A program made the position numbers and the translations under genes. Below the pieces are notes generated by a model, which had not been told where the DNA came from, did not search any database, and saw nothing but the letters and a program-made list of their open reading frames with translations. Of a DNA stretch of 27,624 nucleotides, positions 1-7,840 are shown piece after piece (the first letter of the stretch is position 1; each line of letters opens with the position of its first letter). Source of the DNA: an uncultured Actinomycetes bacterium (GTDB lineage: Bacteria > Actinomycetota > Acidimicrobiia > Acidimicrobiales > RAAP-2); assembly GCA_903893955.1 (NCBI GenBank), contig CAITOG010000390.1:1-27624 (forward strand), written 5' to 3'.

Positions 1-27
1 CACTGAGCCGGTACCAAGGGGGAAGCC

Positions 28-831
28 GTGTCCTTCATCATCGTCGAGCGACCAGAAGACCAGATCGCCGTGGTCACGCTCAATCGTCCTGAGCGCATGA
101 ACGCAATGGCCTTTGACGTCATGATCCCGCTCAGAGAGCAGCTCGAAGAGCTGAGCATCGACAATTCCATCCGCTCGGTGATCTTGACCGGTGCAGGTGC
201 CGGCTTCTGCTCCGGGGCAGACCTCGAGGACCCTGGTGCGATCCCCCACATCGATGGCCTCGGGCTCCCCTCCATCGCGCGACGCTCGATGGGTCTCCTC
301 GAGGAGGTCATCCACACGCTGCGCCGGATGAACCAGCCGGTCATCGGTGCGCTCAACGGCGCTGCCATCGGCGGCGGCTTCTGCCTGGCCCTGGCCTGCG
401 ACATCCGCATCGCCTCGACGAGCTGCTACTTCCGGGCTGCGGGGATCAACAACGGCTTGACCGCATCTGAGCTCGGCCTGTCGTACCTCCTACCCCGCGC
501 GATCGGCCAGAGCCGAGCCGCCGAAATCATGCTGACCGGGCGCGACGTGAGCGCCGAGGAGGCCAGTTCGATCGGCCTCGTGTCTTCGACGGTGGCACCT
601 GACGAGCTGCTCGAGACCAGCCTGGCCATGGCACGACGGATCAACGGCTTCTCCCACGCAGGCGTCGAGATGACGAAGCGCTCGCTGTGGTCGAGCCTCA
701 ACGCCTCGAGCCTTGAGGGTCACATGGAGGCAGAGGGCCTCGGCCAGCTCTTCATCAGGTTGACCACCCAGAACTTCGAAGAAGCCATCCGCGCTCGGCG
801 AGACAAGCGGTCACCGAACTTCGAGGCGTAG
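28..831 (+). CDS. Enoyl-CoA hydratase/isomerase family protein
   Basis: This 267-residue crotonase-fold protein should hydrate or isomerise an enoyl-CoA in the cytoplasm. Its exact substrate cannot be told. The two oxyanion-hole segments are visible: GAGAGFCSGADL (residues 55-66) and LNGAAIGGGFCLALACD (109-125), followed by the usual hydrophobic stretch ending in SYLLPR (152-157). The length is normal for the family. I chose the GTG start because the purine-rich AAGGGGGAAG lies just upstream at 16-25 and the second residues match the family's typical N-terminus. It converges on the truncated haemoglobin gene, and the two stop codons are one base apart. It is probably part of a fatty-acid or aromatic acyl-CoA pathway, but no partner gene is next to it on this strand. 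Confidence 0.9.
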   Translation: MSFIIVERPEDQIAVVTLNRPERMNAMAFDVMIPLREQLEELSIDNSIRSVILTGAGAGFCSGADLEDPGAIPHIDGLGLPSIARRSMGLLEEVIHTLRRMNQPVIGALNGAAIGGGFCLALACDIRIASTSCYFRAAGINNGLTASELGLSYLLPRAIGQSRAAEIMLTGRDVSAEEASSIGLVSSTVAPDELLETSLAMARRINGFSHAGVEMTKRSLWSSLNASSLEGHMEAEGLGQLFIRLTTQNFEEAIRARRDKRSPNFEA

Positions 832-832
832 C

Positions 833-1216
833 TCAGCGGTTGCGGAGCTGCCTGGCTGCCATGTCGAGGTAGGCGATCAGCTCCCCGCGATCCTCGGGCT
901 CCATCTGCATCTCGTCGACAGCAGCGAGCATCCGCGTGATCCACGCATCTCGCACGCGCTTGGTGATCTTGAACTCGGCGTGTCGCATCCGGAGCCTCGG
1001 ATGGCCACGCTGCTCCATGTAGAGCGGCGGTCCGCCCCAGTACTGAGCCAAGAAGAGCGCGAGTCGTTCTGACGCCCCATCGAGGTCATCGGCCGGATAG
1101 AGCGGACCGAGGTACTCGTCCTCCAAGATGCCGTCGTAGAACCAATCCACGAGCTCGGTGAAGAAGGGCAGGCCTCCCACCCGGTCATAAAGGGTCTCCT
1201 GGTCGTCGGCGGCCAT
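833..1216 (-). CDS. glbO: Group II truncated haemoglobin (trHbO-like)
   Basis: This 127-residue haem protein binds O2 or NO-type ligands, and family members are linked to oxidative or nitrosative stress and respiration. The core reads YWGGPPLYMEQRGHPRLRMR followed by HAEF. H79 in that segment is the likely proximal haem ligand, and W92 in RDAW matches the conserved TrpG8 of group II. The length fits the family. The frame stays open further upstream, but that extension would run across the tRNA gene at 1303-1373, so I take the ATG at 1216. A TACGGT box six bases upstream of this ATG (1223-1228) would give a leaderless message. It converges on the crotonase gene with one base between the stop codons. 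Confidence 0.92.
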   Translation of the reverse strand: MAADDQETLYDRVGGLPFFTELVDWFYDGILEDEYLGPLYPADDLDGASERLALFLAQYWGGPPLYMEQRGHPRLRMRHAEFKITKRVRDAWITRMLAAVDEMQMEPEDRGELIAYLDMAARQLRNR

Positions 1217-1222
1217 GGAGGA

Positions 1223-1228
1223 ACCGTA
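1223..1228 (-). promoter_or_regulatory. Candidate -10 box for a leaderless truncated haemoglobin transcript
   Basis: TACGGT on the minus strand fits the actinobacterial TANNNT -10 pattern. Six bases separate it from the ATG at 1216, so transcription would start at the start codon. There is no Shine-Dalgarno sequence and no clear -35 box. Confidence 0.4.
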
Positions 1229-1244
1229 TCGGAAGCCGCCTCGA

Positions 1245-1275
1245 TTGAGACGCTCTCTAGCCGACGACCTAGACT
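1245..1275 (+). promoter_or_regulatory. Candidate promoter of tRNA-Gly
   Basis: TTGAGA (1245-1250) and TAGACT (1270-1275) are separated by 19 bases, a little long but usable for a housekeeping sigma factor. The predicted start lies about 20 bases before the mature tRNA 5' end. This rests on the sequence match only. Confidence 0.35.
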
Positions 1276-1302
1276 TCATCGAGTCCAGCCACGGCTGGCG
1301 CT

Positions 1303-1373
<71 letters not shown>

Positions 1374-1378
1374 CTCCT

Positions 1379-1409
1379 GGTTCCAGCGAGGAACCTCATG
1401 CATCATGAG
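1379..1409 (+). terminator. Two back-to-back hairpins after tRNA-Gly
   Basis: GGTTCC-AGCGA-GGAACC (1379-1395) and CTCATG-CAT-CATGAG (1395-1409) are both perfect six-pair stems that share one base. They begin six bases after the tRNA 3' end. No T tract follows, so they may be a U-less terminator or 3' processing structures. They lie upstream of the hydrolase gene at 1466. Confidence 0.35.
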
Positions 1410-1465
1410 ACGGTCGGCGAGCGACTGCATCGGCTCGAGACCGTGCCACGACAGGAGGTGTCGAG

Positions 1466-2632
1466 ATGGTGATGGCAGATCGCCCTGAGGTGGACACCGC
1501 GCCTCGGCCAGTCGCCGTGCTCGATGTCGCAGGGCTCGCCCAACAGATCGCCATCGCCGTCGGTCGTCTCCCCTTCCGTCGCCCTCTCGCTGGACCGTCG
1601 AATCCGCTCGCCAACTTCGCAGCGAGCGCCACCAGGGAAGTCGTCCGATCCTTCATGGGCTATGCGACCTCGTTGACGGTGCCAGAGTTCCGGTCCATCG
1701 AGCAGGTGCTCGATGAGACCTGCAAGGTCGTGATGCCCCCGGTGGTCCGAGCGTTCGATGCCGAGCGCCGCTTCACGAGGATCGGTGGTGTCCCCGGCAT
1801 CCTCTACCTCCCCCGCCGAGCAGAGCCCGAAGGCGTGATCCTCTACCTCCACGGTGGCGGGTACATCGGGACCTCCCCGACCATGTACGCCTTCTTCACC
1901 TCACGGCTGTGTCGAGACACCCGCTGCGCTGTCTTCGTCGCCGACTACCGCCTTGCCCCCGAGTTCCCCTATCCGGCGGGGCTCGATGATGCTCGCCAGA
2001 TCCTCGAGGCCCTCATCGATCTCGGCGTGCCCGGTGAACGGCTGTTCGTCGCAGGTGACTCAGGCGGTGGCGGGCTCGCCAACTCGTTGGCGCTCAGCGC
2101 CGCGAGCGGCGACCACCCGATCACGCCCGCAGGCTTAATCCTCTTCTCCCCCGAGGTCGACCTCGGCCTCAACGAGTCCTCGGTCACCTCCAATGCTGAG
2201 CGTGACATCCTGCCGTGGAACATCCCCACCGCCCCGTACCTCAACGGGGTCGATCCCGCCGACGCAGGTGTGTCCAGCGTCAACGCCGACCTGAGCGGCT
2301 TCCCACCCACCTACGTGACCTGGGGAGGCGATGAGATGTTCCGGGACCCGATCCGACGCCTCGTCGCTGAGCTGGAATCGAACGACGTCATGACCCACGC
2401 GCACGAGGTGCCGGGCATGTTCCATGTGTTCCCGATCCTGCTGCCGTGGTCCGAGCGCAGCCGAGAGGTCTCGCGACAGGTGAGCGCCTTCGTCGAAGGG
2501 CTCATGGCCGAGCAGCCTGCGATGGCGCCAGGACTGCTCGCCCGGGACTGGGACGAGGGCTGGGCGCCGTTCGGGTTCGGCGCGCCGCTCGGGACGCCGC
2601 GTGCGCCTACCTCCCCTGACGACGAGGCATAG
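1466..2632 (+). CDS. Alpha/beta hydrolase, hormone-sensitive-lipase type esterase
   Basis: This 388-residue cytoplasmic carboxylesterase or lipase belongs to the HSL (type IV lipolytic) family. HGGGY (129-133) forms the oxyanion hole. GDSGG (197-201) carries nucleophile S199. The acid is probably D294 in GGDEMFRDP, and the base H320 in PGMFH. The first 85 residues are an N-terminal cap region. The last 45 residues are a proline- and alanine-rich tail beyond the hydrolase core. A strong AGGAGGT (1453-1459) sits six bases before the ATG at 1466, which decides this start. The gene follows tRNA-Gly and precedes the alcohol dehydrogenase by 53 bases. The substrate is unknown; short- to medium-chain acyl esters are typical of the family. 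Confidence 0.9.
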   Translation: MVMADRPEVDTAPRPVAVLDVAGLAQQIAIAVGRLPFRRPLAGPSNPLANFAASATREVVRSFMGYATSLTVPEFRSIEQVLDETCKVVMPPVVRAFDAERRFTRIGGVPGILYLPRRAEPEGVILYLHGGGYIGTSPTMYAFFTSRLCRDTRCAVFVADYRLAPEFPYPAGLDDARQILEALIDLGVPGERLFVAGDSGGGGLANSLALSAASGDHPITPAGLILFSPEVDLGLNESSVTSNAERDILPWNIPTAPYLNGVDPADAGVSSVNADLSGFPPTYVTWGGDEMFRDPIRRLVAELESNDVMTHAHEVPGMFHVFPILLPWSERSREVSRQVSAFVEGLMAEQPAMAPGLLARDWDEGWAPFGFGAPLGTPRAPTSPDDEA

Positions 2633-2673
2633 GAGCACCCCGGCGAGCACCGGCTCATCGAAGACGGCCCCAG

Positions 2674-2679
2674 TAAGGT
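2674..2679 (+). promoter_or_regulatory. Candidate -10 box for a leaderless alcohol dehydrogenase transcript
   Basis: TAAGGT lies six bases before the ATG at 2686. No ribosome binding site is present in between, and no good -35 box is seen. The spacing is that of leaderless actinobacterial messages. Confidence 0.4.
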
Positions 2680-2685
2680 GCCGCC

Positions 2686-3729
2686 ATGCGAGCCGTCGTC
2701 ATCACCAAAGAGCGAACCGTCGAGGTCACCGAGGTCCCTGACCCTCACCTCACCGGCCCCGACGGGGTCATCGTCGAGGTCGAGGCAACGGCCATCTGTG
2801 GCTCCGACCTCCATCTCTTCCACGGCATGCTCCCAGAGGGCGGCGTCCACCCAGGCCACGAGGTGGTCGGTCGCATCGTCGAGGTGGGGTCCAAGGTCAC
2901 CGATCGAGCGGTTGGCGATCGGGTCCTCGTCTCCGCAGTGGTCGGCTGCGGCCACTGTCACCCGTGTCGCATCGGCGACCCGATCCGGTGCCCGAACGGC
3001 GGACCGATCGCTCTCGGCACCACCGGTCAGCTCGACGGGGGCCAGGCTGAGCTGCTCGCTGTTCCAGCCGGCGATCTCTTCACCATCCCTGTGCCAGAGG
3101 GCGTCTCGACAGAGAACGCGATCTTGCTCACCGACATCCTGCCGACCGGCTTCCTTGGCGCCCAGATGGGATCGATCGAGCCCGGCGACACGGTCGCCAT
3201 CTTCGGCATGGGCCCTGTCGGCATCATGGCCCTGGCCTGTGCGCAGCTCTACGGACCGTCGGCGATCTACGCCGTCGACGTCGTGCCAGATCGCCTCGCG
3301 CGTGCGGCTGCGATGGGTGCTGTCGCGATCGACGCCAGCGGCGACATGGGTGCGCTCGGGGTCCTCGAGGTGACTGGCGGGCGCGGCGTCGACGTCGCCA
3401 TCGAGGCAGTTGGGCTCCGCCAGACCGTGAGCGACGCCATCAGCTGCGTGGCCGCCAGGGGGCGGATCTCGATGGTCGGGGTCAACGTCGAGATGGACTT
3501 CCCGTTCCCGATGGCCCTCGCCTTCTTGAAGGCGCTCAGCTTCAGGGCCGCCTTCGCTGCCATCCCGTCGACCTGGTCCAACCTGGTCCCCTTAGTCACG
3601 AGCGGGACCCTCGACCTCGGGGACGTCTTCACCCACCACCTGGGCCTCTCTGAGGCGCCAGCGGCATACACGATGTTCGACGAGCACAGCCATGGCGTGC
3701 TCAAGGTGCTCCTCGACCCACGCCGCTGA
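2686..3729 (+). CDS. Zinc-dependent alcohol dehydrogenase (MDR superfamily)
   Basis: This 347-residue medium-chain dehydrogenase oxidises or reduces an alcohol/aldehyde pair. The catalytic zinc ligands are C38 in AICGSD and H58-E59 in GHE. The structural zinc site is the four-cysteine lobe C88, C91, C94 and C102. The Rossmann motif GMGPVG (174-179) is followed by YAVDVVPDR, where D198 favours NAD(H) over NADP(H). The length is normal. It follows the HSL-type esterase on the same strand, so an ester-to-alcohol-to-aldehyde route is possible, but it appears to have its own promoter. The stop codon is inside a hairpin shared with the convergent hydrolase gene. Confidence 0.92.
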   Translation: MRAVVITKERTVEVTEVPDPHLTGPDGVIVEVEATAICGSDLHLFHGMLPEGGVHPGHEVVGRIVEVGSKVTDRAVGDRVLVSAVVGCGHCHPCRIGDPIRCPNGGPIALGTTGQLDGGQAELLAVPAGDLFTIPVPEGVSTENAILLTDILPTGFLGAQMGSIEPGDTVAIFGMGPVGIMALACAQLYGPSAIYAVDVVPDRLARAAAMGAVAIDASGDMGALGVLEVTGGRGVDVAIEAVGLRQTVSDAISCVAARGRISMVGVNVEMDFPFPMALAFLKALSFRAAFAAIPSTWSNLVPLVTSGTLDLGDVFTHHLGLSEAPAAYTMFDEHSHGVLKVLLDPRR

Positions 3730-3737
3730 ACGGCGTG
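3719..3737. terminator. Bidirectional hairpin between convergent genes
   Basis: CACGCCG (3719-3725) pairs with CGGCGTG (3731-3737) around the loop CTGAA, a perfect seven-pair GC-rich stem. It spans the stop codon of the alcohol dehydrogenase and lies seven bases from the stop of the minus-strand hydrolase. There is no T tract, as is common in high-GC actinobacteria. Confidence 0.45.
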
Positions 3738-3744
3738 CGCAGCC

Positions 3745-5001
3745 TTAGTTGGCTGGCGGTGCCGTCTGGGCCGTGGTGTTCACACCCACTACGCCAGAGA
3801 ACGTGCTGGTGAGGTTCTCGAGCCCGGCCTGCGTCGGATCGAAGCCGAGCGCCCAGCGCAGCTGTGCAGTCACAGACTGGCGGATCGCCGGCCACACCGT
3901 CGTCACCGACACGTCTGGGGGCAGACAGCCGTCGGAGCCGAGCGCAACCAGCGTCGAAGGGATCGGCAGCCCGGCCTGGTGGGCCAGGCCAACGAGACCA
4001 CCCTGGCTCGTCCCGATCCTGCAGATGTCTGAGAAGACGAGGTGGCCGGCGCCGGTGAGCGAGATCAGGCGCTTGGGCTGCTTGAGGGCGTTGTAGGCGC
4101 TGACCATGCTCGATGGCTTCACGATCTTGTCGTTGGTGCCGTACTCGAGCAGACCGGGGACCGAGGGAACAGTCGAGCCGGGGCCGGTCGAGGTCTGTCC
4201 GAAGGCTCCGAACGAGGCGCCCGCGAGCCCGACGAATGCCTTGACCTGCTTGTCGGCGACAGCAAGCTTCTCGACCGCAGCGCCGCCGGCGGAGTGGCCC
4301 ACCGCTCCGATGCGGGTCATGTCGAGGTGCTGATAGAAGGGTGACGAACCCGACGAGTTTTGGCCACCCATCAGCGTGATGGTGTTCTCGAGGTCGGTGA
4401 CATCGTGGCTCTGCATCGATCCGGACGACGACGAGCCGCTCAGCGTGCTCGAGAGCACGTGGGTCAGATCCCGGTCGGTGTGCTCCGGCGCCGCGACCAC
4501 GAAGCCCCACGAGGCGAGGTGCGACGTCAGGAACGTCGACTGCGTCCTGAAGCCGGCGAACCCGTGGCTGAACACGACCAGTGGGTAAGCGCCATCAGCC
4601 ACCGGCACGTTCCGGATCGCCCCCGAGGGGTACGTCGACGCGGTGACCTTGACGAAGAGCGGCTTGAGCGATGCCGGGAGGTAGGCCTTCACGTCGTAGG
4701 TGGCAGCCGGCCCGTGGTACCCATCGGGTGCCGCCGGATACCAGACCTCGACCGGTGCCCCGCTCGGCAGGCGAAGCGTCGTCTCTCCAACGGCCAACGG
4801 TCCCACGCCGACGAAGCTCGTCGGCCCGACCCCTTGCACGACCGGGACCGCGTCACCGGTGCCGTTGGTCCCGTTCGAGCCGTGGTGGAGCAAGGCGAAG
4901 ATCGTCGCCAAGCCACCGATCGTCGCCAACATCCCAAGGATGAGGAACGGGATGATGATCGGGGAACGGGACTTGTCGATGTTGGTGGAGACGTGGTCCA
5001 T
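3745..5001 (-). CDS. Membrane-anchored alpha/beta hydrolase resembling PAF acetylhydrolase
   Basis: This is a 418-residue hydrolase with an N-terminal membrane anchor (about residues 14-38, PIIIPFLILGMLATIGGLAT onward) and the rest probably outside the cell. FSHG (144-147) and GHSAGG (235-240, nucleophile S237) mark the fold. D291 in YGTNDK and H320 in GAGH complete a plausible triad. A serine/glycine-rich stretch lies at 185-196. The pattern is like the plasma/isoform II platelet-activating-factor acetylhydrolase and chlorophyllase-like families, so an ester or phospholipid substrate is likely but not shown. It lies 48 bases downstream of the large MFS gene on the same strand and is probably co-transcribed. 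AGAGAGAAG precedes the ATG. Confidence 0.83.
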   Translation of the reverse strand: MDHVSTNIDKSRSPIIIPFLILGMLATIGGLATIFALLHHGSNGTNGTGDAVPVVQGVGPTSFVGVGPLAVGETTLRLPSGAPVEVWYPAAPDGYHGPAATYDVKAYLPASLKPLFVKVTASTYPSGAIRNVPVADGAYPLVVFSHGFAGFRTQSTFLTSHLASWGFVVAAPEHTDRDLTHVLSSTLSGSSSSGSMQSHDVTDLENTITLMGGQNSSGSSPFYQHLDMTRIGAVGHSAGGAAVEKLAVADKQVKAFVGLAGASFGAFGQTSTGPGSTVPSVPGLLEYGTNDKIVKPSSMVSAYNALKQPKRLISLTGAGHLVFSDICRIGTSQGGLVGLAHQAGLPIPSTLVALGSDGCLPPDVSVTTVWPAIRQSVTAQLRWALGFDPTQAGLENLTSTFSGVVGVNTTAQTAPPAN

Positions 5002-5049
5002 GACTTCTCTCTCGTGGGGGATCGAGCTGCGTACTAGAGGAGTGAACCG

Positions 5050-6903
5050 CTAGGACTTCTGTCCTGTCAACTGCTCGAGCTCCTTGGCGACTGCAGCCTC
5101 ACGCTCGTCGAAGTCCTGCTTGGCCTTCTTCGGGCTCCAGCGACCCTTCGTCAGGAAGATGAAGGGGATGAACAGGATCATGCCAGCAATGTCGATGTAG
5201 AACCAGGTCTGCCACTGCTTCGGGCTCTTGGCCAGGGCGTCGTTCGCTGTGAGGAGCGCGTCCTGGTGGATGGAGAGGTAGTTGAGCTGACAGGCATAGG
5301 GCGCCACAAGAGTGTTGAAGTCCGTCTTGAGCGTCAGCAGCTTGGTCACGTTGTCGGCACCGAGCGTCTTCTCGATGGCAGCGATGGCGCTCGCGCTCGG
5401 CGCAGCGACGTTCGCCGCGGCGACGACCCGGTAGTGGGCCGACACCAGCTTGAGCAGCGTGGCGTGCGCCTGAGCGAACTTGACCGAGTCAGGGTGCAGC
5501 GCCTGGAAGATCTGCGCGCTCTGGCCGGCTGGCACCGTCGGCCCAGGGATCGCTGGCAGCGGACCGAGCTTCGGTGCAACGTCACACTGCGGGATAGCCG
5601 CTGTGGCGACACCGCTGTTGTTCACGATGGGGGTGACCGAGGAGATCACCAACGGGAAGAAGATGAAGGAGATCGACACGCACAGGCGCAGGATCCAGCC
5701 CCACAGCGCGAGGCCGGTCGCCACGAGGGCAGGGTTCTTCGCCTCGACAGTCTCGGTGTAGCCCGCCATCCACGGTGCGTACGCGATCGAGATGCCGAAT
5801 GCCATCAGCACGCCCAGGAATGCGAGCATGGAGAAGGAGGTATGCGCCTTGGTGGCGAACGACGAGAAAATCAGCACCAAGGGGATGGTGATGAGCGCAC
5901 CAGCGAGCATGAAGGGCTTACGGACCCTGATCTTGTCGGAAGCCCAACCGACGACGATGAGCGCGACGATGTCGGCGCCCCAGAACCACTGGTTGAGGCT
6001 GTTGGCATCGGCGGTGGTGAAGGGCAGGCCGTTCGGGTGGGTGAAGGTAACCACGTAGTAGATCGTGAAGAACGACGCAGCCACGAAGTAGAAGAGCAAG
6101 AAGAGGGAGATCCCGAGCGAGGACCCGATGAGGTCGGGCTTGAGGATCTGCTTCCAGGGGTGGGCGAGGTCGGCGACGACCTTCTCTTCGCTGATGCCCT
6201 GGGCACGGGCCTGGACGAGTGCCTTGTCGCGCTCAGAGGCCATCAGCTGATCACGCACCTGCGGGGACAGGTCACGCATGAAGAACAGCGAGATCACGAA
6301 CACGGCGAGGGAGAACAGTCCGGAGATCCAGAATTGGCTCTGCCAGTCGCCGAAGTGGTTCAAGGTTCGGCTGGCAACGATCGAGGTGAGGAGGCTTCCT
6401 GCGACTGGGCCGACGGTCCAGAACCCCATTGCGGATGCTCGACCCATCTGCGGGCTGAAGTCACGCACCAGTGACGGGGTGGCCACGAGGATTGCACCCT
6501 CGACCAAGCCCATGAGCGAGATCCAGAAGGCGAACATCAACTGGGTGTGCGCGCTCGTGACCCCGAAGCAAACGATCAGGCCGACGATGAGCAAGCCGTA
6601 GATGACGACATTGGTTCGACCGAACCGGTCGGTCAGCGACGCGGGAAGCGAGGCGAAGGCGCCAAGGGCGTTCGAGACGACCACGATGCCCACGTAGTAG
6701 GCGAAGGACATGTGGAACGACGCAAGGATGTTGGGGGTGACACCCGTCTGGGTGAAGTACGTGTAGTACAAGGTGACCGTCGCCAGCACGGCCAGCGCCA
6801 AGTACCCCATCCGCTTACCGCCGGTCGGATACTCGCTGATCTCGTGGTGGAACAGGAACCGGGGAACTGGGTTCTTCGGTCCGCTCTGGACGTCGTCGCT
6901 CAT
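5050..6903 (-). CDS. Large MFS transporter with an extracytoplasmic insert
   Basis: This 617-residue protein is well above the usual 400-550 for the superfamily. Twelve-helix MFS architecture is visible, with motif A DRFGR (92-96), a charged central cytoplasmic loop (about 210-255) and the conserved stretch TETVEAKNPALVATGLALWG around 383-402. Between the penultimate helix (ending about 423) and the last helix (about 564-585) lies an unusual soluble segment of some 140 residues. It is rich in alanine and predicted helix and carries only two cysteines, C440 and C538. It should face outside the membrane. The C-terminal 30 residues are charged. The substrate is unknown; an organic anion is typical of related transporters. 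A G7 tract with AAGG (6911-6919) serves as the ribosome binding site seven bases before the ATG. It is the first gene of a two-gene unit with the anchored hydrolase. Confidence 0.9.
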   Translation of the reverse strand: MSDDVQSGPKNPVPRFLFHHEISEYPTGGKRMGYLALAVLATVTLYYTYFTQTGVTPNILASFHMSFAYYVGIVVVSNALGAFASLPASLTDRFGRTNVVIYGLLIVGLIVCFGVTSAHTQLMFAFWISLMGLVEGAILVATPSLVRDFSPQMGRASAMGFWTVGPVAGSLLTSIVASRTLNHFGDWQSQFWISGLFSLAVFVISLFFMRDLSPQVRDQLMASERDKALVQARAQGISEEKVVADLAHPWKQILKPDLIGSSLGISLFLLFYFVAASFFTIYYVVTFTHPNGLPFTTADANSLNQWFWGADIVALIVVGWASDKIRVRKPFMLAGALITIPLVLIFSSFATKAHTSFSMLAFLGVLMAFGISIAYAPWMAGYTETVEAKNPALVATGLALWGWILRLCVSISFIFFPLVISSVTPIVNNSGVATAAIPQCDVAPKLGPLPAIPGPTVPAGQSAQIFQALHPDSVKFAQAHATLLKLVSAHYRVVAAANVAAPSASAIAAIEKTLGADNVTKLLTLKTDFNTLVAPYACQLNYLSIHQDALLTANDALAKSPKQWQTWFYIDIAGMILFIPFIFLTKGRWSPKKAKQDFDEREAAVAKELEQLTGQKS

Positions 6904-6936
6904 GGAATTTCCCCCCCTTGGATGACTGCTCGCATC

Positions 6937-6942
6937 ACACTA
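6937..6942 (-). promoter_or_regulatory. Candidate -10 box upstream of the MFS gene
   Basis: TAGTGT on the minus strand would give a leader of roughly 25-30 bases that includes the G-rich ribosome binding site. No convincing -35 box is seen. Confidence 0.25.
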
Positions 6943-6972
6943 GCCACGCGAGCCACCTAGAGACCATCTCTT

Positions 6973-7290
6973 CTAGAACGGCAGCCCCGGCTCCTCTGCA
7001 AGCGAAAGTCCCTGACCCTTCGCCCCAGGCCGGAAGACCTGCTCGGGTCGGAAGCTCCAGAGCTTTCGATCGCCACGCTTGCCGCCGACCACTTCGACCC
7101 ACGACTGACCATTCTCGAGATGCTCGACGAAGGCGACGAACTCGAAGGACCCCCGGCGTGCTCGTGCGTCGTCGATAGAGACCGGATCGCCGGCGCGCAA
7201 GCCGGCCCACGAGGTGCTTCGTCGAACCTTGCCCTGGGGTGCGTCGGTCACGACCCCGTTCTTAGCGCAGGCCAGTCGCTCCCCTGCCAT
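6973..7290 (-). CDS. Small conserved-looking protein of unknown function
   Basis: I do not recognise a named family. The 105-residue soluble protein has a compact, beta-strand-like core: WAGLRAGDPVSID, then FEFVAFVEHLENGQSWVEVV and a glycine/arginine-rich GGKRGDRKLWSFRPEQVF. Short proteins with this GDPV...WVEVVGG...SFRPEQVF layout occur, as I recall them, in other actinobacteria. The ATG at 7290 is my preferred start; a GTG at 7251 is an alternative that still keeps the core. No ribosome binding site is clear for either. It is head to head with the PAP2 gene, with starts only nine bases apart, so the two control regions must overlap coding sequence. Confidence 0.6.
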   Translation of the reverse strand: MAGERLACAKNGVVTDAPQGKVRRSTSWAGLRAGDPVSIDDARARRGSFEFVAFVEHLENGQSWVEVVGGKRGDRKLWSFRPEQVFRPGAKGQGLSLAEEPGLPF

Positions 7291-7299
7291 GCTTGGCAC

Positions 7300-7812
7300 G
7301 TGGACGCTGCCGACACGACCGAGCCGGTGCAGCCCTCTGCGGCGACTCGCGCCTTCGACCTCGTTGCGGCCGGCGTCTCGACCGCCGCCGACCACGGCGC
7401 CGCAGTTGCGGTCTTGGTCTTGTTCGATGCATGGCGGCGGGGTCGGCCACTTCGCTCAGTGATCGTCAGGCTCAGCATCGTCGGCGTGCCGATCGTCCTC
7501 TTGAACACCCTGCTCAAGCGACTTGTCGATCGGCCGCGCCCTGAGAGCGATGACCACAGCGCGGCGCTCGTCCGAGCACCATCGTCCTCGAGCTTCCCCT
7601 CCGGCCACACGCTGGCTGCGACGGCTGCCGCTGTCGCCCTGCCTGACACCCGTGGAGGCCAGGCCGTGGCCTTGGCGGCAGCGAGTGTCGTCGGATGGAG
7701 TCGCCTTCGGCTGCGAGCCCACCACGTCGGCGACGTGGTGGGCGGGGTCGTCATCGGTGGACTCCTCGGGATGGCGCTCCGTCGGGTCCTCGATGCTGTC
7801 GGGCGGGAATGA
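7300..7812 (+). CDS. PAP2-superfamily membrane phosphatase
   Basis: This protein of about 170 residues carries all three PAP2 phosphatase motifs: K73-x6-R80-P81 (KRLVDRPRP), P100-S-G-H103 in SFPSGHT, and S134-R-x5-H141-x3-D145. Several hydrophobic segments (about 33-44, 54-72, 105-114 and 146-163) place it in the membrane with the active site at the outer face. Family members dephosphorylate lipid phosphates such as undecaprenyl pyrophosphate or phosphatidic acid. The start is uncertain: GTG at 7300 avoids overlap with the divergent small gene, GTG at 7327 is an alternative, and the frame is open back to 7120. Neither start has a good ribosome binding site. The DsbA-like gene follows 28 bases downstream. 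Confidence 0.82.
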   Translation: MDAADTTEPVQPSAATRAFDLVAAGVSTAADHGAAVAVLVLFDAWRRGRPLRSVIVRLSIVGVPIVLLNTLLKRLVDRPRPESDDHSAALVRAPSSSSFPSGHTLAATAAAVALPDTRGGQAVALAAASVVGWSRLRLRAHHVGDVVGGVVIGGLLGMALRRVLDAVGRE

Positions 7813-7840
7813 AGTCAGGCTGACGAGGGTTGGAAATGGC

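Noticed and set aside
5266..6474. Long open frame opposite the MFS gene
   Set aside because: The composition is a shadow of a high-GC coding strand, very rich in Arg, Glu, Gly and Asp with no domain pattern; the MFS protein is unmistakable.
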